Shown here: in pieces, positions 1 to 6,456 of the stretch
Position numbering within the stretch: position 1 is the stretch's first letter
Layout of the letters: the number at the start of each line of letters is the position of its first letter
Source of the DNA: JBBSEZ01 sp038239195
GTDB taxonomy: Bacteria; Planctomycetota; Planctomycetia; Gemmatales; Gemmataceae
Assembly (NCBI GenBank): GCA_038239195.1
Contig: JBBSEZ010000515.1
Coordinates: forward strand, 1-6,579
Length of the DNA: 6,579 nt
Reading direction: 5' to 3'
Program-made: the position numbers and the translations under genes
The notes under the pieces: model-generated
Seen by the model: only the letters and a program-made list of their open reading frames with translations
What the model was told of the DNA's origin: nothing
The model's database searches: none

Positions 1-85
1 ACCAACATTGCCGGGGGGCTTTTGCGTATTAGCTATCACCCCGCCAGGCAGCGTTTGGGTGGGCGCGGCGTGGGCGGTTTGGTGT

Positions 86-123
86 GCGCCCCGGCTCCCG
101 CCGCCCCCCCCTAACCGGGGCGC
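86..123. promoter_or_regulatory. Inverted repeat in the leader upstream of gene 1
   Basis: GCGCCCCGG at 86-94 is the exact reverse complement of CCGGGGCGC at 115-123, with a C-rich 20-base spacer, so an RNA from this strand could form a 9-bp all-G/C hairpin ending 48 bases before the ATG at 172. It could be a 5'-UTR structure or the terminator of a gene left of the window. There is no T-run after it, and long G/C tracts make chance pairing fairly likely. The rest of bases 1-171 shows no gene I would defend and no convincing -35/-10 pair; the only A/T-richer patch is about 20-38. Confidence 0.3.
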
Positions 124-162
124 CTGGCCTTTGGTGGCACGAACCCAGAAACAACCGTGAGC

Positions 163-168
163 GAGGGA
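163..168 (+). promoter_or_regulatory. Putative ribosome binding site of gene 1
   Basis: GAGGGA lies three bases before the ATG at 172; a slightly earlier register, AGCGAGG at 160-166, gives a five-base gap. The in-frame GTG at 157 has no purine-rich motif at a usable distance. This favours ATG 172 over GTG 157, though the spacing is short and the choice changes only five residues before the membrane segment. Confidence 0.4.
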
Positions 169-171
169 CTC

Positions 172-2031
172 ATGATCGATCGCAAGGAACGACGCTTGCA
201 CAACGTAATCGGGTGGGCGCTGGCCGGCGCCTTTCCCGTTATGCTGATCGCCATCTGGCCGGCCGACGTCAACGGCGTCGATGCAAAGGTGATGGCGGCG
301 GAGAAGAAGCGCGTCGCCGCCATCGAGAAGGTCAAGCCAGCCGTCGTGGCGGTCATCCTGCAAGGGGGCAGCAACGGCGGCTCCGGCGTGCTAATCGACG
401 AGGAAGGCTACGCCCTGACCAACTTCCACGTCACCTCCGGCGCCCGCGGGCCCGTGATGAAGTGCGGGCTGTCCGACGGCGTGCTCTACGACGCGGTGCT
501 GGTCGGCGAGGACAAGGTGGGCGACGTGGCGCTCATCAAGCTGCTGCCCAAGAAGGTGGGCGGGAAGATCGTCTCCCCGCCGGATGGGAAGTTCCCGGTC
601 GCCAAGATGGGCGACAGCGACAAGGTGCGGGCGGGCGACTGGTCGCTGGCGATGGGCAACCCGTTCTTGCTGGCGACCGACTTCACGCCGACGGTGACGT
701 TCGGGCTCATCAGCGGGGTGCATCGCTACCAGTACCCAGCCGGGACGCTGCTGGAGTACACCGACTGCATCCAGATCGACACGTCGATCAACCCCGGCAA
801 CTCGGGCGGGCCGCTGTTCAACATGGACGGCGAGCTGATCGGCATCAACGGGCGCGGGTCGTTCGAGAAGCGCGGGCGCGTCAACTCGGGCGTCGGCTAC
901 GCCATCTCCATCAACCAGATCAGGAACTTCCTCGGCCAACTCCGCGCGGGCATGGACACCGATCACGCCTCTCTCGGCGCCAGCATGGAGAGCGAGTCGG
1001 AGGACGGCGCCCTGTCGCGCATCCTGGTCAAGAGCATCATCGACAGCGACGCCCGGCGGCGCGGCCTCGACGTCGGCGACCAGCTCGTCAGCTTCGCCGG
1101 CCGTGGCATGACGAGCGTGAACCAGTTCAAGAACACGCTCGGGCTGTTCCCCAAGGGCTGGCGCGTGCCGCTGGTCTACCGGCGCGACAACGTCCGCAAG
1201 GAGGCCCTGGTGCGCCTGATGGGCATTCAGCGCCAGGAGCTCGACGGCGGGGGCCCTGCTCCCGGCCCCGCTCCAGGGCCGCCGCGGCCCGTCGTGGTCC
1301 CCGGCGGGCCCGCCGCGGCGTTCTACAAGGCCAAGGCCGGGTTCTCCAACTACTACTTCAACGAGTTGGCCCAGAAGAAGCTCACGGCCGAGTTCCGCAA
1401 GCACGGCGACTTCTCCACGCTCAAGAACGACTGGACGACGAACGGCAAGCTGGCTCAGGGCGGCCGCGAGGTCGTGGCGTCGTTCTCGGTCAAGGACAAG
1501 GGCGCGGCCGACGGCAAGTCGGTGAAGGTGCTGGGCGAGATCAACGAGATCCCGTTCGGCGTCGAGCCGCTCAACCCCGCCGAGAAGGCCGAGAACTTCA
1601 AGCTGCCGACCGAGAGCGGCGGCTTCTTGATGGCGCTGTATCACTACCGCCAACTGCTGGTCCATGGCGACAAGGGCTTCGTCGGCGAGTTCAGCCACGG
1701 TGGCACCGAGCCGTTCTACCTGCGGCCGACCGGCAATACCAAGCTCGACTACGTCAAGGATCGCGCGATGACCGAAGTCCTCCGCACCCGGCATGCGGGC
1801 GTGGCGGCCAAGTGGTACTTCGCGCTGGAGGACGGCCCCGGCAACCGCTACCGCAAGGGGCAGTTGCTCGGCTTCGAGGTGCAGGTCGATCGCGACGAGG
1901 AGTGGTGCGAGGTCTACCTCGGCGATTACCGCCCCGTCGGCGGCGGCCGGGAATTGCCGCACGTGTTCGACGTCTGGCGCGGCGACAAGCGCTACGGCAT
2001 CTTCAAGGCGACCGGCTACACCCTGAACTGA
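172..2031 (+). CDS. HtrA-like serine protease, intact triad, PDZ domain and unknown C-terminal domain
   Basis: The product is 619 residues from ATG 172 (624 if GTG 157 is used). A basic N-terminus (four Arg/Lys in the first eight residues) precedes a hydrophobic stretch at about 11-29, a signal anchor or uncleaved signal peptide, so the body should lie outside the cytoplasmic membrane. Residues 45-255 form a trypsin-like HtrA fold. The His is in TNFHV (H86), the Asp in GDVALIKL (D118) and the Ser in NPGNSGGPL (S211), so the triad and oxyanion loop look complete and active endoprotease function is expected. A PDZ domain follows at about 265-351 (GLDVGDQLVSFAG core), then a Gly/Pro linker at about 357-383. 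Residues 384-619 form a domain I do not recognise, rich in aromatic and charged residues (for example NYYFNEL, FLMALYHYRQ, GDYRPVGGG). HtrA-family proteases degrade misfolded envelope proteins; the substrate here is unknown. It is first in a co-directional cluster, 58 bases before a catalytically altered paralogue. Protease assignment is firm; start and C-terminal role are less sure. Confidence 0.93.
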   Translation: MIDRKERRLHNVIGWALAGAFPVMLIAIWPADVNGVDAKVMAAEKKRVAAIEKVKPAVVAVILQGGSNGGSGVLIDEEGYALTNFHVTSGARGPVMKCGLSDGVLYDAVLVGEDKVGDVALIKLLPKKVGGKIVSPPDGKFPVAKMGDSDKVRAGDWSLAMGNPFLLATDFTPTVTFGLISGVHRYQYPAGTLLEYTDCIQIDTSINPGNSGGPLFNMDGELIGINGRGSFEKRGRVNSGVGYAISINQIRNFLGQLRAGMDTDHASLGASMESESEDGALSRILVKSIIDSDARRRGLDVGDQLVSFAGRGMTSVNQFKNTLGLFPKGWRVPLVYRRDNVRKEALVRLMGIQRQELDGGGPAPGPAPGPPRPVVVPGGPAAAFYKAKAGFSNYYFNELAQKKLTAEFRKHGDFSTLKNDWTTNGKLAQGGREVVASFSVKDKGAADGKSVKVLGEINEIPFGVEPLNPAEKAENFKLPTESGGFLMALYHYRQLLVHGDKGFVGEFSHGGTEPFYLRPTGNTKLDYVKDRAMTEVLRTRHAGVAAKWYFALEDGPGNRYRKGQLLGFEVQVDRDEEWCEVYLGDYRPVGGGRELPHVFDVWRGDKRYGIFKATGYTLN

Positions 2032-2072
2032 CACGAGCCCGCGAGGCGCGGCGCCCCGCCATGCCTCGTTCG

Positions 2073-2079
2073 AGGAGGA
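2073..2079 (+). promoter_or_regulatory. Shine-Dalgarno site that supports the GTG start of gene 2
   Basis: AGGAGGA sits ten bases before GTG 2090. The next in-frame ATG (2222) would remove the entire signal peptide, so the GTG start is well supported. Confidence 0.6.
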
Positions 2080-2089
2080 CGAGATACCC

Positions 2090-3202
2090 GTGAGACGACA
2101 TCGACAACATGCGTTCCTGGCCCTCGGCGCCCTGTTGGTGGCGCTTGGGCTGACGTTCGAGTCGGAGCAGCAGAAGGCCCGGGCCGACGTGTCGTTCGCC
2201 AAGGTGGCGGAAGACGCGAACATGAAGCTCGTGAAGCTGTTCGGCTCCGGCGGCTTCAAGGGGCTGGCGTCGTACGGCACCGGCGTGGTGATCTCGCCGG
2301 ACGGCTACATTTTGACGGTCAACAGTCACATCCTGGACACGCGCGATTTGCGCATCCACATGTACGACGGCACGCGCTACCACGGCAAGGTGGTGGCCAC
2401 GGAGCCCGAGCTCGACGTCGCCCTGGTCAAGATCGACCGCGGCGCGGGCAAGGTGGTCGAGCTGGAGCACTACTTCGACGTTGTGAAGGCGGCCAAGCGG
2501 GCGCCGGCCCTGCCGGGCACGGGCGTGCTGGCGTTGAGCAACCAGTTCCAGATCGCCACCCGAGACGAGCCGATGTCGGTGCAGCGCGGCGTCGTGGCGG
2601 CCTACTCCAAGCTCTATGGCCGCATCGGCGTGTTCCAGCACGTGTACCGCGGCGACGTCTACGTGATCGACGCCATCACCAACAACCCCGGCGCGGGCGG
2701 CGGCATCATCATCACGCGCAAGGGCGAGCCCCTCGGCCTGATCGGCAAGGAGCTCCGCAACGAGCTGACCAACACGTGGATGAACTACGCGATCCCGTTC
2801 AGCGCCAGCGTCGAGATCGCCGAGAAAGACAAGAAGCGCCGCATCACCCTCCTCGACGTGGTGACGCAGAAGGAGAAGTACAAGCCGGCGCCGCCGCGGC
2901 CCAAGGTGCAGAACGTCGTCCACCACGGCATCGTGCTGGTGCCCAACGTGGTGGAGCGGACGCCCCCGTACGTCGAGGAAGTGTTGCCGGGCTCGCCCGC
3001 CGACGTGGCCAAGTTGAAGCCGGACGACCTGATCGTCTACGTAGACGGCCTGCCGGTGTCGGACATCAACACGTTCAACGCGATCCTGGAGACGTACGTG
3101 CCGGGCGCCGAGGTGAAGTTCGAGATCCAGCGCGGCGACAAGTTGCTCACGGTGCCGCTCACGCTCCAGAGGCCGCCAGCGAAGAAGAAGCCCGCGGAGT
3201 AA
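2090..3202 (+). CDS. Exported trypsin-fold/PDZ protein with catalytic Ser replaced by Gly (probable pseudoprotease)
   Basis: The product is 370 residues from a GTG start. Residues 1-32 look like a signal peptide: MRRHRQ basic region, hydrophobic core at about 8-23, likely cleavage after ARA at 30-32. A chymotrypsin/HtrA-like fold covers about 36-245, with GTGVVISPDGYILT leading to the His region and ELDVALVKID carrying the Asp (D109). The His (H80) is present in TVNSHIL, but with one extra residue compared with the usual TNxHV. The serine loop, NPGNSGGP in active HtrA, reads NNPGAGGGI here: Ser is G203, encoded GGC, and the preceding Asn is Ala. Trypsin-type proteolysis is therefore unlikely. 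One PDZ domain lies at about 275-362 (EEVLPGSPADVAKLKPDDLIVYVDG), followed by a short Lys-rich tail. I recall planctomycete proteins with a similar NNPGA-GG loop, suggesting a conserved subfamily rather than a decaying gene; the long clean reading frame agrees. A PDZ-dependent binding or regulatory role in the envelope is inferred. Confidence 0.9.
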   Translation: MRRHRQHAFLALGALLVALGLTFESEQQKARADVSFAKVAEDANMKLVKLFGSGGFKGLASYGTGVVISPDGYILTVNSHILDTRDLRIHMYDGTRYHGKVVATEPELDVALVKIDRGAGKVVELEHYFDVVKAAKRAPALPGTGVLALSNQFQIATRDEPMSVQRGVVAAYSKLYGRIGVFQHVYRGDVYVIDAITNNPGAGGGIIITRKGEPLGLIGKELRNELTNTWMNYAIPFSASVEIAEKDKKRRITLLDVVTQKEKYKPAPPRPKVQNVVHHGIVLVPNVVERTPPYVEEVLPGSPADVAKLKPDDLIVYVDGLPVSDINTFNAILETYVPGAEVKFEIQRGDKLLTVPLTLQRPPAKKKPAE

Positions 3203-3229
3203 TGGCCCGGCGAACCGGCGGCGTTTGCT

Positions 3230-3287
3230 GTAGGACGGCTCTCCTGAGCCGTCCTCCGGGCTGGACGGCTCAGGAGAGCCGTCCTAC
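3230..3287. repeat. 25-bp perfect inverted repeat built from two short palindromic units
   Basis: Bases 3230-3254 and 3263-3287 are exact reverse complements with an 8-base spacer. Each arm holds its own smaller palindrome: GGACGGCTC and GAGCCGTCC (9 bp) around a four-base centre, TCCT in the first unit (3233-3254) and AGGA in the second (3263-3284). The locus can thus fold as one long hairpin or two short ones. It starts 28 bases after the stop of gene 2. It could end or attenuate transcription or stabilise RNA ends, but lacks a T-tract. It more likely belongs to a dispersed palindromic repeat family. Confidence 0.85.
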
Positions 3288-3324
3288 GAGTCCGGACGGC
3301 TCAGGAGAGCCGTCCTACGAGTCT
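3263..3324. repeat. Two tandem copies of a 31-bp palindromic repeat
   Basis: Bases 3263-3293 and 3294-3324 are direct repeats differing only in the last base (C versus T). Each holds the 22-bp palindromic core GGACGGCTC-AGGA-GAGCCGTCC followed by TACGAGTC. With the inverted unit at 3230-3254 this makes three copies in under 100 bases. The near-identity of the copies suggests recent local duplication or active copying. No open reading frame or transposase is attached. Confidence 0.85.
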
Positions 3325-3352
3325 GTTTATTCCTGCCCACGACATTCATCCT

Positions 3353-3358
3353 GAAGGA
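3353..3358 (+). promoter_or_regulatory. Ribosome binding site of gene 3
   Basis: GAAGGA lies seven bases before ATG 3366, a normal spacing, and supports that start, which places a clean signal peptide at the N-terminus. Confidence 0.6.
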
Positions 3359-3365
3359 CTCATCC

Positions 3366-5474
3366 ATGAGGCGACCGACGAAGATCTTCGTGCTGGCCGC
3401 GCTGGCCGCGCTGGCGGTGTCGCCGGGCGCGCTGCGGGCCGATGACGAGCTCGACGAACTGCAAGAGAAGGCCATCCAGGAAGCGGTCAAGAAGATCGCC
3501 CCCTGCGTGGTGAAGATCGAGACCTCGGGCGGGACCGAGGTAGTCAAGGGCGCCGGGCCCAAGGGCCTGCTGCGGCGCGGCACCGGCCCGACCACGGGGC
3601 TGATCGTCAGCGCCGATGGCTACGTAATCTCCAGCGCGTTCAACTTCGCCAACAAGCCGCAGACCATTCGCGTGGCGCTGCCGGGGCTGAAGGAGCGCCG
3701 GGTGGCCCACGTCGTGGGGACCGACCAGACGCGCATGTTGACGCTCTTGAAAATCGTCGATCTCCCGCCGGGCACGCGACTGCCCGTGCCGGAGCCAGTA
3801 ACCAAGGACGATACGAAGATCGGCTTCACGGCCATCGCCATCGGCCGGACGCTGTCGGTGGAGGTCGATGGCTTCCCGTCGGTGAGCGTGGGCATCATCA
3901 GCGCGCTGGACCGCATCTGGGGCAAGGTGATGCAGACCGACGCGAAGGTGTCGCCGACGAACTACGGCGGACCGCTCATCAACCTGTACGGGCGGGTGTA
4001 CGGCGTGCTGGTCCCCGCCTCGCCGCAGGCGGAGGGGGAGCTGGCCGGCTTCGACTGGTACGACTCGGGCATCGGCTTCGCGGTCCCGCTGACCGACGTC
4101 AACGCCATCTTGCCGCGCCTGATGAAGGGAACGCAGAAGGCCCCGGTGACGCTCCGGCGCGGCATGCTGGGCATCGCGATGAAGAGCCCCGATACGTACG
4201 GCGCCGATCCCGCGATCGGCACCCTCTCGCCCGGCTCGGCGGCGGACAAGGCGGGGCTGAAGGTCGGCGACGTCCTCAAGGAGATCGACGGCAAGGCGGT
4301 CCACAACTACGCCCAGGTGCTGCACCGCCTCGGCTCCCGCTACGAGGGCGACAAGGTCTCCTTGAAGGTGATGCGCGGCGGCAAGGAGGTGGCGTTTGCC
4401 GCGGTGGAGCTGGGCAGCGCCGTGGCGGCGTTCAACCAGGCGTTCTTTGGCATTCTGCCGATCCGCGACGACCCCCGTCCGGGGGTCGAGGTGCGCTACG
4501 TCTACCCGAAAGGCCCGGCCGACAAGGCAGGCCTGAGGGAAGGCGACCGCATCATGAAGGTCGGCGCCGGCGTGGGGAAGGCCCCGTTGATTGCCATCGT
4601 CGGCGGGCGCGATCAACTCCTCCAGCTCTTCGACGGGGCCCGCCCGGGGCAGGACGTGCGCGTCGAGCTGAAGCGCAAGGCCGGCAAGACGGAGGTGGTG
4701 ACGGTCAAGCTCGAAGAGATCAACGACACGGTCCCGGCCAAGCTGCCCGATCCCGAGAAGGCCAGCGCCAAGAAGGCGCGCACCAAGCCGGGCGCCAAGG
4801 CGGTGCCTCCCAAGGCGGGGGAGATGAAGCCCGAGACCGGCTTCCTGAAGCGCACCACGCCCTCGCGCGACGGCACCTACTGGATCTACGTTCCAGACAG
4901 CTACGACCCGGACATTGCCTACGCGGCGGTGGTCTGGCTACACCCACTCGGCAAGAACAAGGAAAAGGACGTCGAGGACTTCGTGACGACGTGGCAGAAC
5001 TACTGCGATGACAACAACGTCATCCTCGTCTGTCCGAAGTCCGATAATCCGCGCGGCTGGACGCCGGGCGAGTCGGCGTTCGTGCAGCAGGCCGTGCGCA
5101 CGGTGGCGGCCACCTACACGGTGGACCGCCGCCGGATCGTGGCGCACGGCATGGGCCGGGGTGGGGAGATGGCCTTCTCCCTGGGCTTCCAGGCGCGGGC
5201 GCTGTTCCGCGGTGTGGCGACGGTGGCGGCGAGCCTCGGCAGCAACCCCCGCGAGAAGGTCACCAACCAACCGCTGTCGTTCTTCCTCGTGGTCGGCGGC
5301 AAGGACCCCCTCCGGCCCAGTGTGACCGAGACGAAGAACAAGTTGCTCCAACACAAGTATCCTGTGGTGCATCGCGAAGTCCCCGTGATGGGCCACGAGT
5401 ACATCGACGGCAAGGCCGGCACGCCGACGCTGGAAGAACTGATTCGCTGGATCGATTCGCTCGATCGGCTCTGA
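3366..5474 (+). CDS. Exported fusion: triad-less trypsin fold, two PDZ domains and an alpha/beta-hydrolase domain without nucleophile
   Basis: The product is 702 residues. A signal peptide spans 1-25 (MRRPTK, hydrophobic core, ALRA before DDE). Residues 30-260 keep an HtrA-like fold (GLIVSADGYVIS, GIGFAVPL), but aligned catalytic positions are replaced: His by F92 (SSAFNF), Asp by M124 (MLTLLK), Ser by Y200 (TNYGGPL). PDZ1 is at about 264-350 (PGSAADKAGLKVGDVLKEIDG), PDZ2 at about 355-452 (GPADKAGLREGDRIMKVGA). A Lys/Pro-rich linker at about 453-490 leads to an alpha/beta-hydrolase domain of the esterase/depolymerase type (about 492-702). There WLHPLG (H526) corresponds to the oxyanion region, GKDP carries a plausible acid (D647) and GHEY the His (H677), but the nucleophile elbow G-x-S-x-G reads GMGRG at 595-599, with G597 instead of Ser. 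Neither module should work as a classical serine hydrolase. I recall similar NYGGPL proteins in other planctomycetes, so the changes may be conserved. A scaffold, adaptor or ligand-binding role in the envelope is inferred. Confidence 0.92.
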   Translation: MRRPTKIFVLAALAALAVSPGALRADDELDELQEKAIQEAVKKIAPCVVKIETSGGTEVVKGAGPKGLLRRGTGPTTGLIVSADGYVISSAFNFANKPQTIRVALPGLKERRVAHVVGTDQTRMLTLLKIVDLPPGTRLPVPEPVTKDDTKIGFTAIAIGRTLSVEVDGFPSVSVGIISALDRIWGKVMQTDAKVSPTNYGGPLINLYGRVYGVLVPASPQAEGELAGFDWYDSGIGFAVPLTDVNAILPRLMKGTQKAPVTLRRGMLGIAMKSPDTYGADPAIGTLSPGSAADKAGLKVGDVLKEIDGKAVHNYAQVLHRLGSRYEGDKVSLKVMRGGKEVAFAAVELGSAVAAFNQAFFGILPIRDDPRPGVEVRYVYPKGPADKAGLREGDRIMKVGAGVGKAPLIAIVGGRDQLLQLFDGARPGQDVRVELKRKAGKTEVVTVKLEEINDTVPAKLPDPEKASAKKARTKPGAKAVPPKAGEMKPETGFLKRTTPSRDGTYWIYVPDSYDPDIAYAAVVWLHPLGKNKEKDVEDFVTTWQNYCDDNNVILVCPKSDNPRGWTPGESAFVQQAVRTVAATYTVDRRRIVAHGMGRGGEMAFSLGFQARALFRGVATVAASLGSNPREKVTNQPLSFFLVVGGKDPLRPSVTETKNKLLQHKYPVVHREVPVMGHEYIDGKAGTPTLEELIRWIDSLDRL

Positions 5475-5496
5475 GGCAGCGCCAGGAAGACCGCCG

Positions 5497-5503
5497 AAGG
5501 GAG
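5497..5503 (+). promoter_or_regulatory. Putative ribosome binding site of gene 4
   Basis: AAGGGAG is ten bases before ATG 5514. The 39-base gap after gene 3 contains this site and no obvious terminator, which fits co-transcription of genes 3 and 4. Confidence 0.45.
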
Positions 5504-5513
5504 CGAGACGCTC

Positions 5514-6437
5514 ATGAGACGAACGAGTTTGCTGCTGGGGGCGCTGTTGCTGGCCGGCGCGGCGTTTGGGGCGCCCACCCCCGAGGGCACCGAGCCGGTG
5601 CGGGCCGGGAAGGAGGCGAAGGCGCCGCGCGTCCTGGTGGTGGGCTCGACGGCGGGCCGCGAGCTCCAGTTCTTCGTGAGCTTGCTGGTCCGCGATCTCC
5701 AGGGCAAGCGAGTCGATCCGACCGTCTACGTCCAGCCCCCGCCCGGGAGCAAGGAGCCCGGCTACGGCGGGGGAGGATTGCCCGTCGGCAAGGTGCTCAA
5801 GAAGTTTCCCGACGACCTGGGGTGCTTCGACGTACTGGTCGCCTTCGACGTGGATTGGGAGAAGTTGAGCGCCGCTCAGGTCGCCGCGGTTCGCAAGTGG
5901 ATCGAGGGAGGCGGCGGACTGGTGATGGTCGCGGCCCCGTTTCACACCCCCCGACTGGCCGGCGCCGGCCCAAAGCTGAAAGCGATCCGCGAGCTGTTGC
6001 CCGTGGTGGTCGCGGACGGCAAGGTGGACAATCGCGACGCGACGCAGCCGGCCCGGCTGACTTTCCCGCCGGGGAAGGGCAGGGCGGCCTACTTGAAGCT
6101 CGACCCGGCGGGCAAGGAACCGCTGGCGGGCTGGGAGGAGTTCTTCCGCGACGGCAAGAAGGGCGCGGCGAAGAAGGGCGAGGCCCCGGAGAACGGCTTC
6201 TATTCGTGCTACCCGGTGCTGTCGGTCCGGCCGGGCGCGACGGTGCTGGCGACGCTCGACGACCCGAAAACGCGGATGGCGGACGGCAAGGATCGGCCAT
6301 ACCTGGCGACGCTGCGCGTCGGCAAGGGGCGGGTGGCGTATCTGGGGTCGGGGGAGATGTGGCGCGTGCGCCGCTACCGGGAGGCGTTCTACGAGCGCTT
6401 CTGGAGAGGGCTGCTGGCGGACGTGGCGAAGCGGTGA
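5514..6437 (+). CDS. Exported protein with class I glutamine-amidotransferase-like fold
   Basis: The product is 307 residues. A signal peptide covers about 1-19 (MRRTSLLLGALLLAGAAFG). The mature part begins with a beta-strand motif, APRVLVVGSTAGRELQFF, and continues with a segment typical of GATase1-like domains: a strand FDVLVAFDVDW (105-115), LSAAQVAAVRKWIEGGGG (118-135) and the following strand LVMVAAPFH. The C-terminal YLATLRVGKGRVAYLGSGEMWRVRR and a terminal helix (YERFWRGLLADVAKR) resemble planctomycete proteins of this fold that often occur with von Willebrand A or other surface proteins. The nucleophile cysteine of true amidotransferases is not visible after the Gly-rich turn (Ala140-Ala141 there), and export also argues against nitrogen transfer. 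Binding of a ligand or protein partner is more likely. It lies 39 bases after gene 3 on the same strand, probably in the same transcript. The fold call is moderately sure; the function is unknown. Confidence 0.85.
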   Translation: MRRTSLLLGALLLAGAAFGAPTPEGTEPVRAGKEAKAPRVLVVGSTAGRELQFFVSLLVRDLQGKRVDPTVYVQPPPGSKEPGYGGGGLPVGKVLKKFPDDLGCFDVLVAFDVDWEKLSAAQVAAVRKWIEGGGGLVMVAAPFHTPRLAGAGPKLKAIRELLPVVVADGKVDNRDATQPARLTFPPGKGRAAYLKLDPAGKEPLAGWEEFFRDGKKGAAKKGEAPENGFYSCYPVLSVRPGATVLATLDDPKTRMADGKDRPYLATLRVGKGRVAYLGSGEMWRVRRYREAFYERFWRGLLADVAKR

Positions 6438-6456
6438 CAAGCCCGATCGCGAAAGC

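Larger units (their letters stand above)
3203..3365. other. Intergenic gap between genes 2 and 3
   Basis: This gap of 163 bases contains no credible gene. Its middle is filled by the palindromic repeat units described separately. The only A/T-richer stretch is about 3322-3353, between the last repeat and the ribosome binding site of gene 3, where a promoter could lie, but I see no convincing -35/-10 pair. Whether genes 2 and 3 share a transcript is open. Confidence 0.6.

Noticed and set aside
8..36. Sigma-70 type promoter (TTGCCG, then TAGCTA after 16 bases)
   Set aside because: The -10 candidate matches the consensus at too few positions, and planctomycete promoter signals are not predictable enough to defend this call.
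84..2093. A 669-codon + strand frame overlapping gene 1
   Set aside because: Its translation is Arg/Gly/Ala-rich low-complexity text without domain motifs, whereas the overlapping frame encodes a complete HtrA protease.
391..2280. A 629-codon open frame on the minus strand across gene 1
   Set aside because: It lies opposite gene 1, crosses the junction into gene 2 and has no recognisable domain. Very high G+C at third codon positions removes stop codons from other frames, giving long spurious frames.
3230..3287. Intrinsic terminator after gene 2
   Set aside because: The hairpin is strong but no T-tract follows it and the same core is repeated again directly after, which fits a repeat element better. 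A terminating effect is not excluded.
3360..4616. A 418-codon minus-strand frame opposite gene 3
   Set aside because: It is antisense to the conserved trypsin and PDZ domains of gene 3, is His/Arg/Ala-rich and shows no family motifs.
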